In this document: one piece after another, positions 1-6,170 of the stretch | Position numbering within the stretch: the first letter of the stretch is position 1 | Layout: the number at the start of each line of letters is the position of its first letter | Origin: an uncultured Gemmatimonadota bacterium | GTDB lineage: Bacteria > Gemmatimonadota > Gemmatimonadetes > Gemmatimonadales > GWC2-71-9 | Length of the DNA: 7,896 nt | Reading direction: 5' to 3' | Assembly: GCA_937961295.1 (NCBI GenBank) | Contig: CALGOK010000198.1 | Span: 1 to 7,896, forward strand | The notes under the pieces: model-generated | What the model was told of the DNA's origin: nothing | The model's database searches: none | The model's input: the letters and a program-made list of their open reading frames with translations, nothing else | Program-made: the position numbers and the translations under genes

Positions 1-18
1 CGTCGTCTCGTCGCTCAT
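1..18 (-). CDS. rpsE: 30S ribosomal protein S5, N-terminal fragment (cut by window edge)
   Basis: Only six codons are visible, reading MSDETT, before the left edge of the window. The ATG at 18-16 overlaps the TGA stop of rplR by one base (TGATG), and a GGAG lies 5 bases upstream of it within the end of rplR. In the spc operon the gene after rplR is rpsE in nearly all bacteria, and a short acidic/threonine-rich N-terminal tail is common in S5. The identification therefore rests on gene order, start signal and coupling, not on any S5 domain, since none lies inside the window. Confidence 0.72.
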
Positions 19-389
19 CAGAACTCCAGTCCGCCCTCGCGGGCGCCCTCGGCGACCGCCTTCACGCGGCCATGGTACTGGTAGCCGGCCCGGTCGAACA
101 CCACCTTGGTGATCCCGGCCGCCTTCGCCTTCTCGGCGAGCAGCTTCCCGACCGCCGAGGCCCGCGCGATCTTGCCGCTGCCGTCCACCTGGATCCCCTC
201 GCTGCCGTCGGCCACGCCGAGGATCGCCACGCCCTTGTCGTCGTCGACGAGCTGGGCGTAGATGTGCTTGAGCGACCGGTAGACCACCAGGCGCGGGCGC
301 TCGGCGGTGCCGGCGACCCGCTGGCGGACCCGGAGGTGGCGGCGGTAGCGCCGCTGCGCCTCGGTCTTCGGGGCATGAATCGGCCGCAT
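18..389 (-). CDS. rplR: 50S ribosomal protein L18
   Basis: L18 binds 5S rRNA together with L5 and helps dock it into the central protuberance of the large subunit. The 123-residue product is slightly longer than the usual 115-120. The basic N-terminal segment (about residues 7-25, rich in Arg) is the 5S rRNA-contacting tail; the core RPRLVVYRSLKHIYAQLVDD (32-51) and the C-terminal signature VVFDRAGYQYHGRVKAVAEG (96-115) are diagnostic. The ATG at 389 directly abuts the TAA of rplF (no gap), with CGGAG about 8 bases upstream. The stop overlaps the next start by one base, so L18 and S5 translation are probably coupled. The assignment is secure. Confidence 0.98.
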   Translation of the reverse strand: MRPIHAPKTEAQRRYRRHLRVRQRVAGTAERPRLVVYRSLKHIYAQLVDDDKGVAILGVADGSEGIQVDGSGKIARASAVGKLLAEKAKAAGITKVVFDRAGYQYHGRVKAVAEGAREGGLEF

Positions 390-929
390 TTACTTCGCTC
401 CGGTCTTGCCCGCCTTGCGGCGGACCTGTTCACCCTGGTAGCGGATCCCCTTGCCCTTGTAGGGCTCGGGCGGCCGCACCGCGCGGATCTCCGCGGCGAC
501 CTGACCCACCAGCTCCTTGTCGATCCCCTCCACCTTCAGCAGCGTCGGGGTCTCCACCTTGAGCGTGATCCCCTCGGGCGCCTTGAACGGCACCTGGTGC
601 GAGAGGCCCACGACGAGGTTCACGCCGAACGGCTTCGGCTCGGCCTTGTAGCCGACGCCCTGCAGTTCGAGCGCCTTCATGTAGCCCTTCGAGACGCCCT
701 CGACCATGTTGGCCACGAGCGACCGCGACAGGCCGTGCAGCGCCTTGTGGCGGGTCTCCTCGCTGGGCCGCTCGACGGTGACCACGTTCCCCTCGACGCG
801 CACCCGCATGTCGGGGTGCAGCCGCCGGGTGAGGGTCCCCTTGGGGCCCTTCACCGTGACGGTCGTGCCGTCGACGGTCGCGGTCACGCCGCTGGGCAGC
901 TCGACCGGCTTCTTGCCGATACGCGACAT
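390..929 (-). CDS. rplF: 50S ribosomal protein L6
   Basis: L6 sits near the GTPase-associated centre and sarcin-ricin loop at the base of the L7/L12 stalk and is needed for late 50S assembly. The 179-residue length is typical of bacteria. It has two repeated alpha/beta domains: the N-terminal one starts MSRIGKKPVELPSGV (1-15), and the second carries the rRNA-binding signature PEPYKGKGIRY at 154-164. The C-terminus is a basic tail (KAGKTGAK). The ATG at 929 lies 10 bases after the rpsH stop, preceded by an AAGGGGG purine run. It is followed immediately by rplR without a gap. Nothing is missing or unusual. Confidence 0.99.
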   Translation of the reverse strand: MSRIGKKPVELPSGVTATVDGTTVTVKGPKGTLTRRLHPDMRVRVEGNVVTVERPSEETRHKALHGLSRSLVANMVEGVSKGYMKALELQGVGYKAEPKPFGVNLVVGLSHQVPFKAPEGITLKVETPTLLKVEGIDKELVGQVAAEIRAVRPPEPYKGKGIRYQGEQVRRKAGKTGAK

Positions 930-939
930 GCTCGCCCCC

Positions 940-1335
940 TTACCAGACGACGGCGAGCAGCTCGCCGCCCAGGTTCGCCGAGCGGGCCTCGCGGTCGGTC
1001 ATCAGCCCCTTGGGGGTCGAGACGATCGCGATGCCGAGGCCGTTCTTGACCCGGGGGATCTCGCGGCACTTGACGTAGCGCCGCAGCCCCGGCGTCGAGA
1101 CCCGCTGCAGTTCGCGGATCACGGGCAGCTCGTTGTGGTACTTCAGGTACAGTCGCAGCGTCCCCGCCGGGCCGTCCTCGAGCACCCGGTAGTCGGCGAT
1201 GTAGTGGTTGTCCCGCAGCAGCCGGGCGAACTCGGCCTTGAGCTTCGACGCGGGGATGTCCACGCGCTTGTGCCCTGCCGAGCAGGCGTTGCGGATGCGG
1301 GTCAGCATATCCGCGACCGGATCAGTCATGCTCAT
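940..1335 (-). CDS. rpsH: 30S ribosomal protein S8
   Basis: S8 is a primary 16S rRNA binder (helix 21 region) that organises the central domain of the small subunit; in E. coli it is also the autogenous repressor of the spc operon. The product is 131 residues, the normal length. The start MSMTDPVADMLTRIRN matches the family N-terminus, and GLGIAIVSTPKG (99-110) is the S8 signature. I chose the ATG at 1335 because MSMxDP is conserved and GAGGAGA sits 5 bases upstream; the ATG at 1329 (Met3) is a less likely alternative. It starts only 10 bases after rplE, leaving no space for rpsN, which usually lies between these two genes. Confidence 0.99.
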   Translation of the reverse strand: MSMTDPVADMLTRIRNACSAGHKRVDIPASKLKAEFARLLRDNHYIADYRVLEDGPAGTLRLYLKYHNELPVIRELQRVSTPGLRRYVKCREIPRVKNGLGIAIVSTPKGLMTDREARSANLGGELLAVVW

Positions 1336-1340
1336 GCGTC

Positions 1341-1347
1341 TCTCCTC
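1341..1347 (-). promoter_or_regulatory. Ribosome binding site of rpsH
   Basis: The minus strand reads GAGGAGA here, 5 bases before the ATG at 1335 and overlapping the TGA stop of rplE. It supports the 1335 start over the internal ATG at 1329 and suggests ribosomes finishing L5 pass directly to S8. Confidence 0.75.
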
Positions 1348-2029
1348 ACGCCACCTGGAGCGACAACGGCGTCTCGCCCCGGAACGGCCAGCCGAACTCG
1401 CGAAGCAGCGCCATCGCGAGGTCATCGCGGCCTGCCGTGGTCACCAGGGTGATGTCCATCCCGTGCACCGCCTCGACCTTGTCGAAGTCGATCTCGGGGA
1501 AGATCATCTGTTCCTTCACGCCGAAGGTGTAGTTCCCGCGGCCGTCGAACGAGCGGCTGGGCAGCCCGCGGAAGTCGCGGATGCGCGGGATCGACAGGTT
1601 GACGAACCGGTCGAGGAACTCGTACATCCGGGCGCCGCGCAGCGTCACCCGGCAGCCCACCGGCATGCCGGCGCGCAGGTTGAAGTTGGCGATCGCCTTC
1701 TTGGCGCGGGTGATGACCGCCTTCTGGCCGGTCACCTGCGCCAGCTCCTCGGCCGCCACTTCCACCAGCCGCGGGGTCTTCGCCGCCTCGCCGAGGCCGA
1801 CGTTGAGCACGATCTTGGTGAGCCGCGGCACCTGGTTCGGGTTCTTCAGCCCGAACTGCTTGGCCAGGCGCGGCCGGATCGTCTCCTCGTAGTGGCGCTG
1901 CATGCGCGGCTTGCCGATGCTGGCCTTGGGGGCCTCCTCCACCGGCAGGGTCGCGACGCCGGCACCGCCGGCCTTCGGGGCCTTGGTCTTGGGGGCGGCG
2001 GCGCCGCCCTTGCTCGTCTTGGTCGCCAC
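1346..2029 (-). CDS. rplE: 50S ribosomal protein L5 with Ala/Lys/Pro-rich N-terminal extension
   Basis: L5 binds 5S rRNA in the central protuberance and forms the intersubunit bridge to S13. The product is 227 residues, against about 180 for most bacterial L5. The conserved protein begins near Met43 (MQRHYEETIRPRLAKQFG) and carries LTKIVLNVGLGEA (70-82), GRGNYTFGVKEQMIFPEI (163-180) and GMDITLVTTA (190-199). Residues 1-42 are a low-complexity tail of Ala, Lys, Gly and Pro. I prefer the GTG at 2029: it starts 2 bases after the rplX stop and has GAGGAA upstream, while the ATG at 1903 has no visible Shine-Dalgarno and would leave a 128-base hole in an otherwise gapless operon. The alternative short form cannot be excluded from sequence alone. 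Confidence 0.97.
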   Translation of the reverse strand: MATKTSKGGAAAPKTKAPKAGGAGVATLPVEEAPKASIGKPRMQRHYEETIRPRLAKQFGLKNPNQVPRLTKIVLNVGLGEAAKTPRLVEVAAEELAQVTGQKAVITRAKKAIANFNLRAGMPVGCRVTLRGARMYEFLDRFVNLSIPRIRDFRGLPSRSFDGRGNYTFGVKEQMIFPEIDFDKVEAVHGMDITLVTTAGRDDLAMALLREFGWPFRGETPLSLQVA

Positions 2030-2031
2030 TG

Positions 2032-2415
2032 TCAGCGCTTCCTCGGGATCGACTCGCCCGACTTGACCGCGATCCGCTCCAGCGTCCCGTCGGCGTCCTT
2101 CCGCCGGCGGACGCGGGTCGGCGCGTCGGTCTTCGGGTCGATCAGCATCACCTTCGAATGGTCCATCGGCGCCGGGAACGTCACGATCCCGGCCTCGGTG
2201 GTCTGGGTCGCCTTGCGATGCCGCTTGGCGAGGTTGATCCCCTCGACCACCACGCGCCCGGTCTTCGGGAACACCCGGAGCACGGTGCCGCGCTTGCCCT
2301 TGTCCTCGCCCCGGATCACCTGCACCACGTCACCCTTGGTGATGTGGAGCTTCTTGCGCTCCGGGGTGGCCTGGGTGCGGACGCGGGCCGCCTTCTTGTA
2401 CACGAGCGGCTTCAT
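2032..2415 (-). CDS. rplX: 50S ribosomal protein L24, slightly extended N-terminus
   Basis: L24 is one of the two assembly-initiator proteins that bind the 5' end of 23S rRNA, and it lies near the tunnel exit. The product is 127 residues; most bacterial L24 proteins are about 100-110. The KOW motif is clear at about residues 26-52 (ITKGDVVQVIRGEDKGKRGT, then VLRVFPKTGRV), followed by EGINLAKRHRKAT (58-70), the typical continuation. Residues 1-22 are a basic extension ahead of the KOW fold. The start is well supported: a GGAGGTG lies 7 bases upstream of the ATG, and the gap to rplN is a single base. There is no internal Met before the KOW motif that could serve as a shorter start. Confidence 0.98.
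   Translation of the reverse strand: MKPLVYKKAARVRTQATPERKKLHITKGDVVQVIRGEDKGKRGTVLRVFPKTGRVVVEGINLAKRHRKATQTTEAGIVTFPAPMDHSKVMLIDPKTDAPTRVRRRKDADGTLERIAVKSGESIPRKR
2039..2044 (-). promoter_or_regulatory. Ribosome binding site supporting the GTG start of rplE
   Basis: The minus strand reads GAGGAA about 9-10 bases upstream of the GTG at 2029, inside the last codons of rplX. The spacing is slightly long but acceptable. No comparable purine motif precedes the internal ATG at 1903, so this site favours the long form of L5. Confidence 0.55.
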
Positions 2416-2416
2416 G

Positions 2417-2785
2417 TCAGAGCACCTCCGGCGCGAGCGACACGATCTTCATGTACCGCTTCTCGCGCAGTTCACGCGCCACGGGCCCGAAGATGCGGGT
2501 CGCCCGGGGCTCGCCCTTGTCATCGATGAGGACCGCGGCGTTCTCGTCGAACCGGATGTAGGAGCCGTCCTTGCGGCGGACTTCCTTCGCGGTCCGTACG
2601 ATCACGGCCTTGGCCACGTCGCCCTTCTTCACCTGGCCGGTCGGGATCGCGTCCTTGATCGCCACCACCACCTTGTCGCCAAGGGAGGCGTAGCGCCGGC
2701 GCGACCCGCCCAGCACGCGGATCACCAGCGCCTTCCGGGCGCCGGAGTTGTCCGCGATCTTGAGAATGCTCTCCTGCTGCACCAT
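2417..2785 (-). CDS. rplN: 50S ribosomal protein L14
   Basis: L14 lies on the intersubunit face of the 50S subunit, forms a bridge with 16S rRNA and is the docking site of the silencing factor RsfS in bacteria. The product is 122 residues, exactly the family norm. The five-stranded barrel core is recognisable: QQESILKIADNSGARKAL (3-20), LGGSRRRYASLGDKVVVAIK (25-44), and the signature AVIVRTAKEVRRKDGSYIRF (60-79) followed by DENAAVLI. The second residue is Val where many species have Ile (MIQQ). The 19-base gap to rpsQ is the largest within the cluster and holds only a G-rich stretch that may act as ribosome binding site. One base separates its stop from rplX. Confidence 0.99.
   Translation of the reverse strand: MVQQESILKIADNSGARKALVIRVLGGSRRRYASLGDKVVVAIKDAIPTGQVKKGDVAKAVIVRTAKEVRRKDGSYIRFDENAAVLIDDKGEPRATRIFGPVARELREKRYMKIVSLAPEVL
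2423..2429 (-). promoter_or_regulatory. Ribosome binding site of rplX
   Basis: The minus strand reads GGAGGTG, a near-perfect match to the anti-Shine-Dalgarno, 7 bases before the ATG at 2415 and inside the end of rplN. It fixes the rplX start and so shows that the extra N-terminal residues of L24 are translated. Confidence 0.8.
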
Positions 2786-2804
2786 CGCTCGTTCCCCCGG
2801 GGCC

Positions 2805-3077
2805 TTACTTGGCCCGCTCGACGACCGCGACGGTGCGCCAGCGAACCGTCTTCGCCAGCGGTCGGGTCTCCATGATGCGCACGGTGTCGCCGGTGCGGGC
2901 CTCGTGATCGTTCCGGGCCTTCACCTTGGTGGTGCGCGTGATCTGCTTGCCGTACTTCGGGTGCGTCAGGCGCCGGGTGAGCAGGACCGTGATGGTCTTG
3001 TCCATCTTGTCGCTGACCACCACGCCCTGCCGGGTCTTCCGCGCGGCGCGCTCCGCCGTCGTCGTCTCGTTGCTCAT
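2805..3077 (-). CDS. rpsQ: 30S ribosomal protein S17
   Basis: S17 is a primary 16S rRNA-binding protein with an OB fold, placed near the boundary of the 5' and central domains. The product is 90 residues, in the normal bacterial range of 80-90. The OB fold starts at RQGVVVSDKMDKTITV (16-31), continues with HPKYGKQITRTTKVKARND (39-57), and ends with the C-terminal signature GDTVRIMETRPLAKTVRW (63-80). The first ten residues (MSNETTTAER) form a polar tail not found in the shorter E. coli protein. The start is 5 bases after rpmC, with GAGGG upstream. Its first 18 bases are nearly identical to the start of the downstream rpsE. Confidence 0.98.
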   Translation of the reverse strand: MSNETTTAERAARKTRQGVVVSDKMDKTITVLLTRRLTHPKYGKQITRTTKVKARNDHEARTGDTVRIMETRPLAKTVRWRTVAVVERAK

Positions 3078-3082
3078 CTCGC

Positions 3083-3280
3083 TCAGCCCTCGCGCGCCTT
3101 CTCGCCCAGGACGGTCTGCACCCGCGCGATGTCGCGGCGCAGCGTCCGGAACTCCATGGGATTCTCGATCGCCTCGGTGGCGGAGCGGAACGACAGCTTC
3201 ATCCGCGCCTCCTTCAGCTCGGCCAGCTTCGCCTCGAGCTCCGCCGTCGTCAGCTCCCGCAACTGGGTCGCGTCCAGCAT
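3083..3280 (-). CDS. rpmC: 50S ribosomal protein L29
   Basis: L29 is a small helical protein near the polypeptide exit, next to L23, where it contributes to the docking area for nascent-chain factors. The product is 65 residues, as expected (60-70). Two antiparallel helices are evident: LDATQLRELTTAELEAKLAE (2-21) and a second segment with the family pattern EFRTLRRDIARVQTVL (43-58). The reading frame stays open far upstream of the gene, but the family-like start is the ATG at 3280, with GGGAGGA 9 bases upstream and only 2 bases after the rplP stop. Translation from an earlier codon would add L16/S3 out-of-frame sequence and is rejected. Confidence 0.97.
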   Translation of the reverse strand: MLDATQLRELTTAELEAKLAELKEARMKLSFRSATEAIENPMEFRTLRRDIARVQTVLGEKAREG

Positions 3281-3282
3281 CG

Positions 3283-3696
3283 TCAGATCTCCTCCCGCTT
3301 CACCAGCCGGGTCTTCACCGGCAGCTTGGCCATCGCCAGCGCCATCGCCTTGCGGGCCAGGTCCTCCGGCACGCCGTCGACCTCGAACAGCATCCGCCCC
3401 GGCTTGACCACCGCCACCCAGCCCTCCGGGTTGCCCTTGCCCTTCCCCATCCGGGTCTCGGCGGGCTTCTTGGTGATCGGCTTGTCCGGGAAGATCCGGA
3501 TCCACACCTTGCCGCCGCGCTTCATCTCGCGGGTCATCGCGACGCGGGCCGCCTCGATCTGCCGGTTGGTGATCCAGCCCGGCTCGAGCGACATGACGCC
3601 CCACTCGCCGAACGCCACGGTGTTGCCGCGCGTGGCGATGCCCTTGGTCCGCCCCTTGAACGTCTTGCGGAACTTGATCCGCTTCGGTGCCAGCAT
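3283..3696 (-). CDS. rplP: 50S ribosomal protein L16
   Basis: L16 lies between the A-site tRNA elbow and the peptidyl-transferase region and is required for a fully active 50S subunit. The 137-residue length matches the family. Conserved blocks are MLAPKRIKFRKTFKGRTKG (1-19), AFGEWGVMSLEPGWITNRQI (28-47), GGKVWIRIFPDKPITKKPAE (61-80) and RMGKGKGNPEGWVAVVKPG (82-100). The RMGKGKG loop is the one near the tRNA; the Arg at its start corresponds to the residue that is hydroxylated in E. coli, though modification cannot be seen here. The ATG is 5 bases after rpsC with GGGGAG about 9 bases upstream. Order rpsC-rplP-rpmC-rpsQ is canonical. Confidence 0.99.
   Translation of the reverse strand: MLAPKRIKFRKTFKGRTKGIATRGNTVAFGEWGVMSLEPGWITNRQIEAARVAMTREMKRGGKVWIRIFPDKPITKKPAETRMGKGKGNPEGWVAVVKPGRMLFEVDGVPEDLARKAMALAMAKLPVKTRLVKREEI
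3290..3296 (-). promoter_or_regulatory. Ribosome binding site of rpmC
   Basis: The minus strand reads GGGAGGA 9 bases before the ATG at 3280, within the last codons of rplP. It decides the start of rpmC, whose frame is open far upstream. Confidence 0.75.
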
Positions 3697-3701
3697 GGTC
3701 G

Positions 3702-4379
<678 letters not shown>

Positions 4380-4380
4380 G

Positions 4381-4752
4381 CTACTTCGCCCCCTTCGTCT
4401 TCGCCGGCCGCTCGGCCACCGTGATCTTCACGTGGCTGGTCCGCTTCCGGATCGGCGTCGCCCGGCCCTGTGCCGCGGCGGTGAACCGCTTCAGCGGCGC
4501 GCCCATGTCCACCTGGGCGTCCACCACCACCAGCGCGTCGAGGTCGAACGCCGCGTTGTCGCGCGAGGCATGCTGCTCCGCGTTCGCCACCGCCGACTTC
4601 AGCGTCTTGGCGATCTGCTTCGCCGCGTGCTTCTTGCTGAACTGCAGGATCGCGTACGCCTCGTTGACGTCCTTGCCGCGGATCAGGTCGGCCACCAGTC
4701 GCATCTTCCGCGGCGACTGCCGCACCCACCGCTGGATCGCATAGCCGCGCAT
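4381..4752 (-). CDS. rplV: 50S ribosomal protein L22
   Basis: L22 spans the 50S subunit, and its long beta-hairpin lines the narrow part of the nascent peptide tunnel opposite L4. The product is 123 residues, about a dozen more than the typical 110-115; the excess is a basic C-terminal tail (AERPAKTKGAK). Recognisable parts are the N-terminal QSPRKMRLVADLIRGKDV (12-29), the helical NEAYAILQFSKKHAAK (30-45), and the tunnel hairpin MGAPLKRFTAAAQGRATPIR (83-102) followed by KRTSHVKITV. In many bacteria the hairpin reads AKGRA, here AQGRA, a mild variation. The gap from rpsS is one base and AAGG precedes the ATG. Confidence 0.99.
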   Translation of the reverse strand: MRGYAIQRWVRQSPRKMRLVADLIRGKDVNEAYAILQFSKKHAAKQIAKTLKSAVANAEQHASRDNAAFDLDALVVVDAQVDMGAPLKRFTAAAQGRATPIRKRTSHVKITVAERPAKTKGAK

Positions 4753-4753
4753 G

Positions 4754-5041
4754 TCAGGCCTTCGCCTTCTTGTCGGCCACCAGCTTGCCGCTGTGGCCGC
4801 GGAAGAGCCGCGTCGGGGCGAACTCCCCGAGCTTGTGCCCCACCATGTTCTCGGAGACGTACACCGGCACGAACTTGTTGCCGTTGTGCACCGCGAAGGT
4901 GTGCCCCACGAACTCGGGCAGGATCGTGCTCGCCCGGCTCCAGGTCTTGACCACCTTCTTCTCGTTCCGCTCGTTCAGGGCCGTCACCTTGTCGAGCAGC
5001 GCCTGCTGCACGAAGGGGCCCTTGCGAATGCTCCGCGCCAT
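4754..5041 (-). CDS. rpsS: 30S ribosomal protein S19
   Basis: S19 forms a complex with S13 in the head of the 30S subunit, near the A-site tRNA and the intersubunit bridge to L5. The 95-residue product is standard. It starts MARSIRKGPFVQQALLDKV (1-19) and carries the signature from HNGNKFVPVYVSENMVGHKL (52-71) to GEFAPTRLFRGH (72-83). I chose the ATG at 5041 because MARSIKKGPF is the family start; the frame is open further upstream but that part is out-of-frame L2. The ATG overlaps the TAA of rplB by one base (TAATG), with GGGAAGG about 10 bases upstream, so translation is likely coupled to L2. Confidence 0.99.
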   Translation of the reverse strand: MARSIRKGPFVQQALLDKVTALNERNEKKVVKTWSRASTILPEFVGHTFAVHNGNKFVPVYVSENMVGHKLGEFAPTRLFRGHSGKLVADKKAKA

Positions 5042-5880
5042 TACTTGGTCGCCTTCCCGCGCTTGCGGCCGCGCACGATCAGCCGGTTCGAGTTCTTCTT
5101 GCGCTTGCGGGTCTTGGTCCCCTCCGGCTTGCCCCACGGGCTCACCGGCGGACGCCCGCCCGAGGTCTTCCCCTCGCCGCCACCCAGCGGGTGGTCGACC
5201 GGGTTCATCGCCACGCCGCGGACCGTCGGCCGGATCCCCTTCCAGCGGTTCTTGCCGGCCTTGCCCACCGACAGCAGCTCGTGCTCGGCATTGCCGACCT
5301 CGCCGACCGTGGCGAGGCAGCGGCCGTGCACCATCCGCATCTCGGTGCTCTTCAGCCGCAGCGTCACGTAGTCACCCTCGCGGGCCACCACCTGCGCCGC
5401 CTGGCCGGCCGAGCGCGCCATGGCGCCGCCCTTGCCGATCTTGAGCTCGATGTTGTGCACCATCGTGCCCAGCGGCATTTCGGCCAGCGGCAGCGCGTTG
5501 CCCACCCGCACGTCGCTCCCCGGGCCGCTGACGACCGTGTCGCCCTGCTTCAGACCGGCCGGGTGCAGGATGTAGCGCTTCTCGCCGTCGGCGTAGACCA
5601 CCAGCGCGATCCGGGCGGTGCGGTTGGGATCGTACTCGATCTCCGCCACGCGCCCCGGCACGCCGAACTTGTCCCGCTTGAAGTCGATCCGGCGGTACAT
5701 CCGCTTGTGCCCGCCGCCGCGGTGCCGCGACGTCAGGTGCCCCTTGTTGTTGCGCCCGCCGGTCTTCTTGACCGGCTCGAGCAGCGACTTCTCCGGGGTC
5801 GACCGGGTGATCTCGTCGAACCCGGCCACCGACCGGAAACGCGTGCCCGCGGTGATCGGGCGGAATTGACGGATGCTCAT
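5041..5880 (-). CDS. rplB: 50S ribosomal protein L2
   Basis: L2 is the largest rRNA-binding protein of the 50S core; it is required for subunit association and supports the peptidyl-transferase centre. The 279-residue length is normal (273-280). Features include the N-terminal RQFRPITAGTRFRS (4-17), SLLEPVKKTGGRNNKGHLTS (32-51), HRGGGHKRMYRRIDFKRDKF (53-72), the SH3-like middle domain, and the conserved GVAMNPVDHPLGGGEGKTSG (222-241). His230 corresponds to the conserved histidine (His229 in E. coli) near the catalytic centre. The tail is strongly basic. The ATG lies 2 bases after the rplW stop with GAGGG upstream. Confidence 0.99.
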   Translation of the reverse strand: MSIRQFRPITAGTRFRSVAGFDEITRSTPEKSLLEPVKKTGGRNNKGHLTSRHRGGGHKRMYRRIDFKRDKFGVPGRVAEIEYDPNRTARIALVVYADGEKRYILHPAGLKQGDTVVSGPGSDVRVGNALPLAEMPLGTMVHNIELKIGKGGAMARSAGQAAQVVAREGDYVTLRLKSTEMRMVHGRCLATVGEVGNAEHELLSVGKAGKNRWKGIRPTVRGVAMNPVDHPLGGGEGKTSGGRPPVSPWGKPEGTKTRKRKKNSNRLIVRGRKRGKATK

Positions 5881-5882
5881 GG

Positions 5883-6170
5883 TCAGCCCTCGAACACGGC
5901 GAGCGACTCGCCGTCCTTCAGCGTGACGATGGCCTTCTTCCACCGCGGCGTGACCCCGCGCGTGCGGGCGCGCGCCACCGCGGTGCGGCGCATCTGCATG
6001 GTGCGAATCGACACCGCCGTCACCCCGAAGTGCACCCGGAGGGCCTCGCGGATCTGCGGCTTGGTGGCGTCCGGATGCACCTCGAAGGTGTACTCGCCGC
6101 GGTTCTGCCAGGCGGCCGAGCTCTTCTCGGTGATCAGCGGCTTCACCACGATCTGGTGGAGGTCCGCCAT
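5883..6170 (-). CDS. rplW: 50S ribosomal protein L23
   Basis: L23 sits at the polypeptide tunnel exit and is the main ribosomal docking site for trigger factor and the signal recognition particle. The product is 95 residues, matching the usual 93-100. The N-terminal IVVKPLITEKSS (7-18) is the family hallmark; YTFEVHPDATKPQIREALRV (27-46) followed by HFGVTAVSIRTM (47-58) and the basic loop GVTPRWKKAIVTLKDGESL complete the fold. The ATG shares one base with the rplD stop (TGATG), and AAGGAGAG lies about 6 bases upstream inside the end of rplD. Translational coupling with L4 is therefore likely. Confidence 0.98.
   Translation of the reverse strand: MADLHQIVVKPLITEKSSAAWQNRGEYTFEVHPDATKPQIREALRVHFGVTAVSIRTMQMRRTAVARARTRGVTPRWKKAIVTLKDGESLAVFEG

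Noticed and set aside
2786..2804. Possible internal promoter or terminator in the largest gap within the cluster (rpsQ-rplN)
   Set aside because: Nineteen bases are too short, with no -10-like sequence and no hairpin; it holds only a G-rich stretch that can serve as ribosome binding site.
1208..2875. A 555-codon open frame on the plus strand across rpsH, rplE, rplX and rplN
   Set aside because: It is antisense to four secure ribosomal protein genes. Its product is rich in His, Arg, Leu and Asp in the way typical of antisense frames in GC-rich genes, and it matches no family. High GC makes stop codons rare in this frame.
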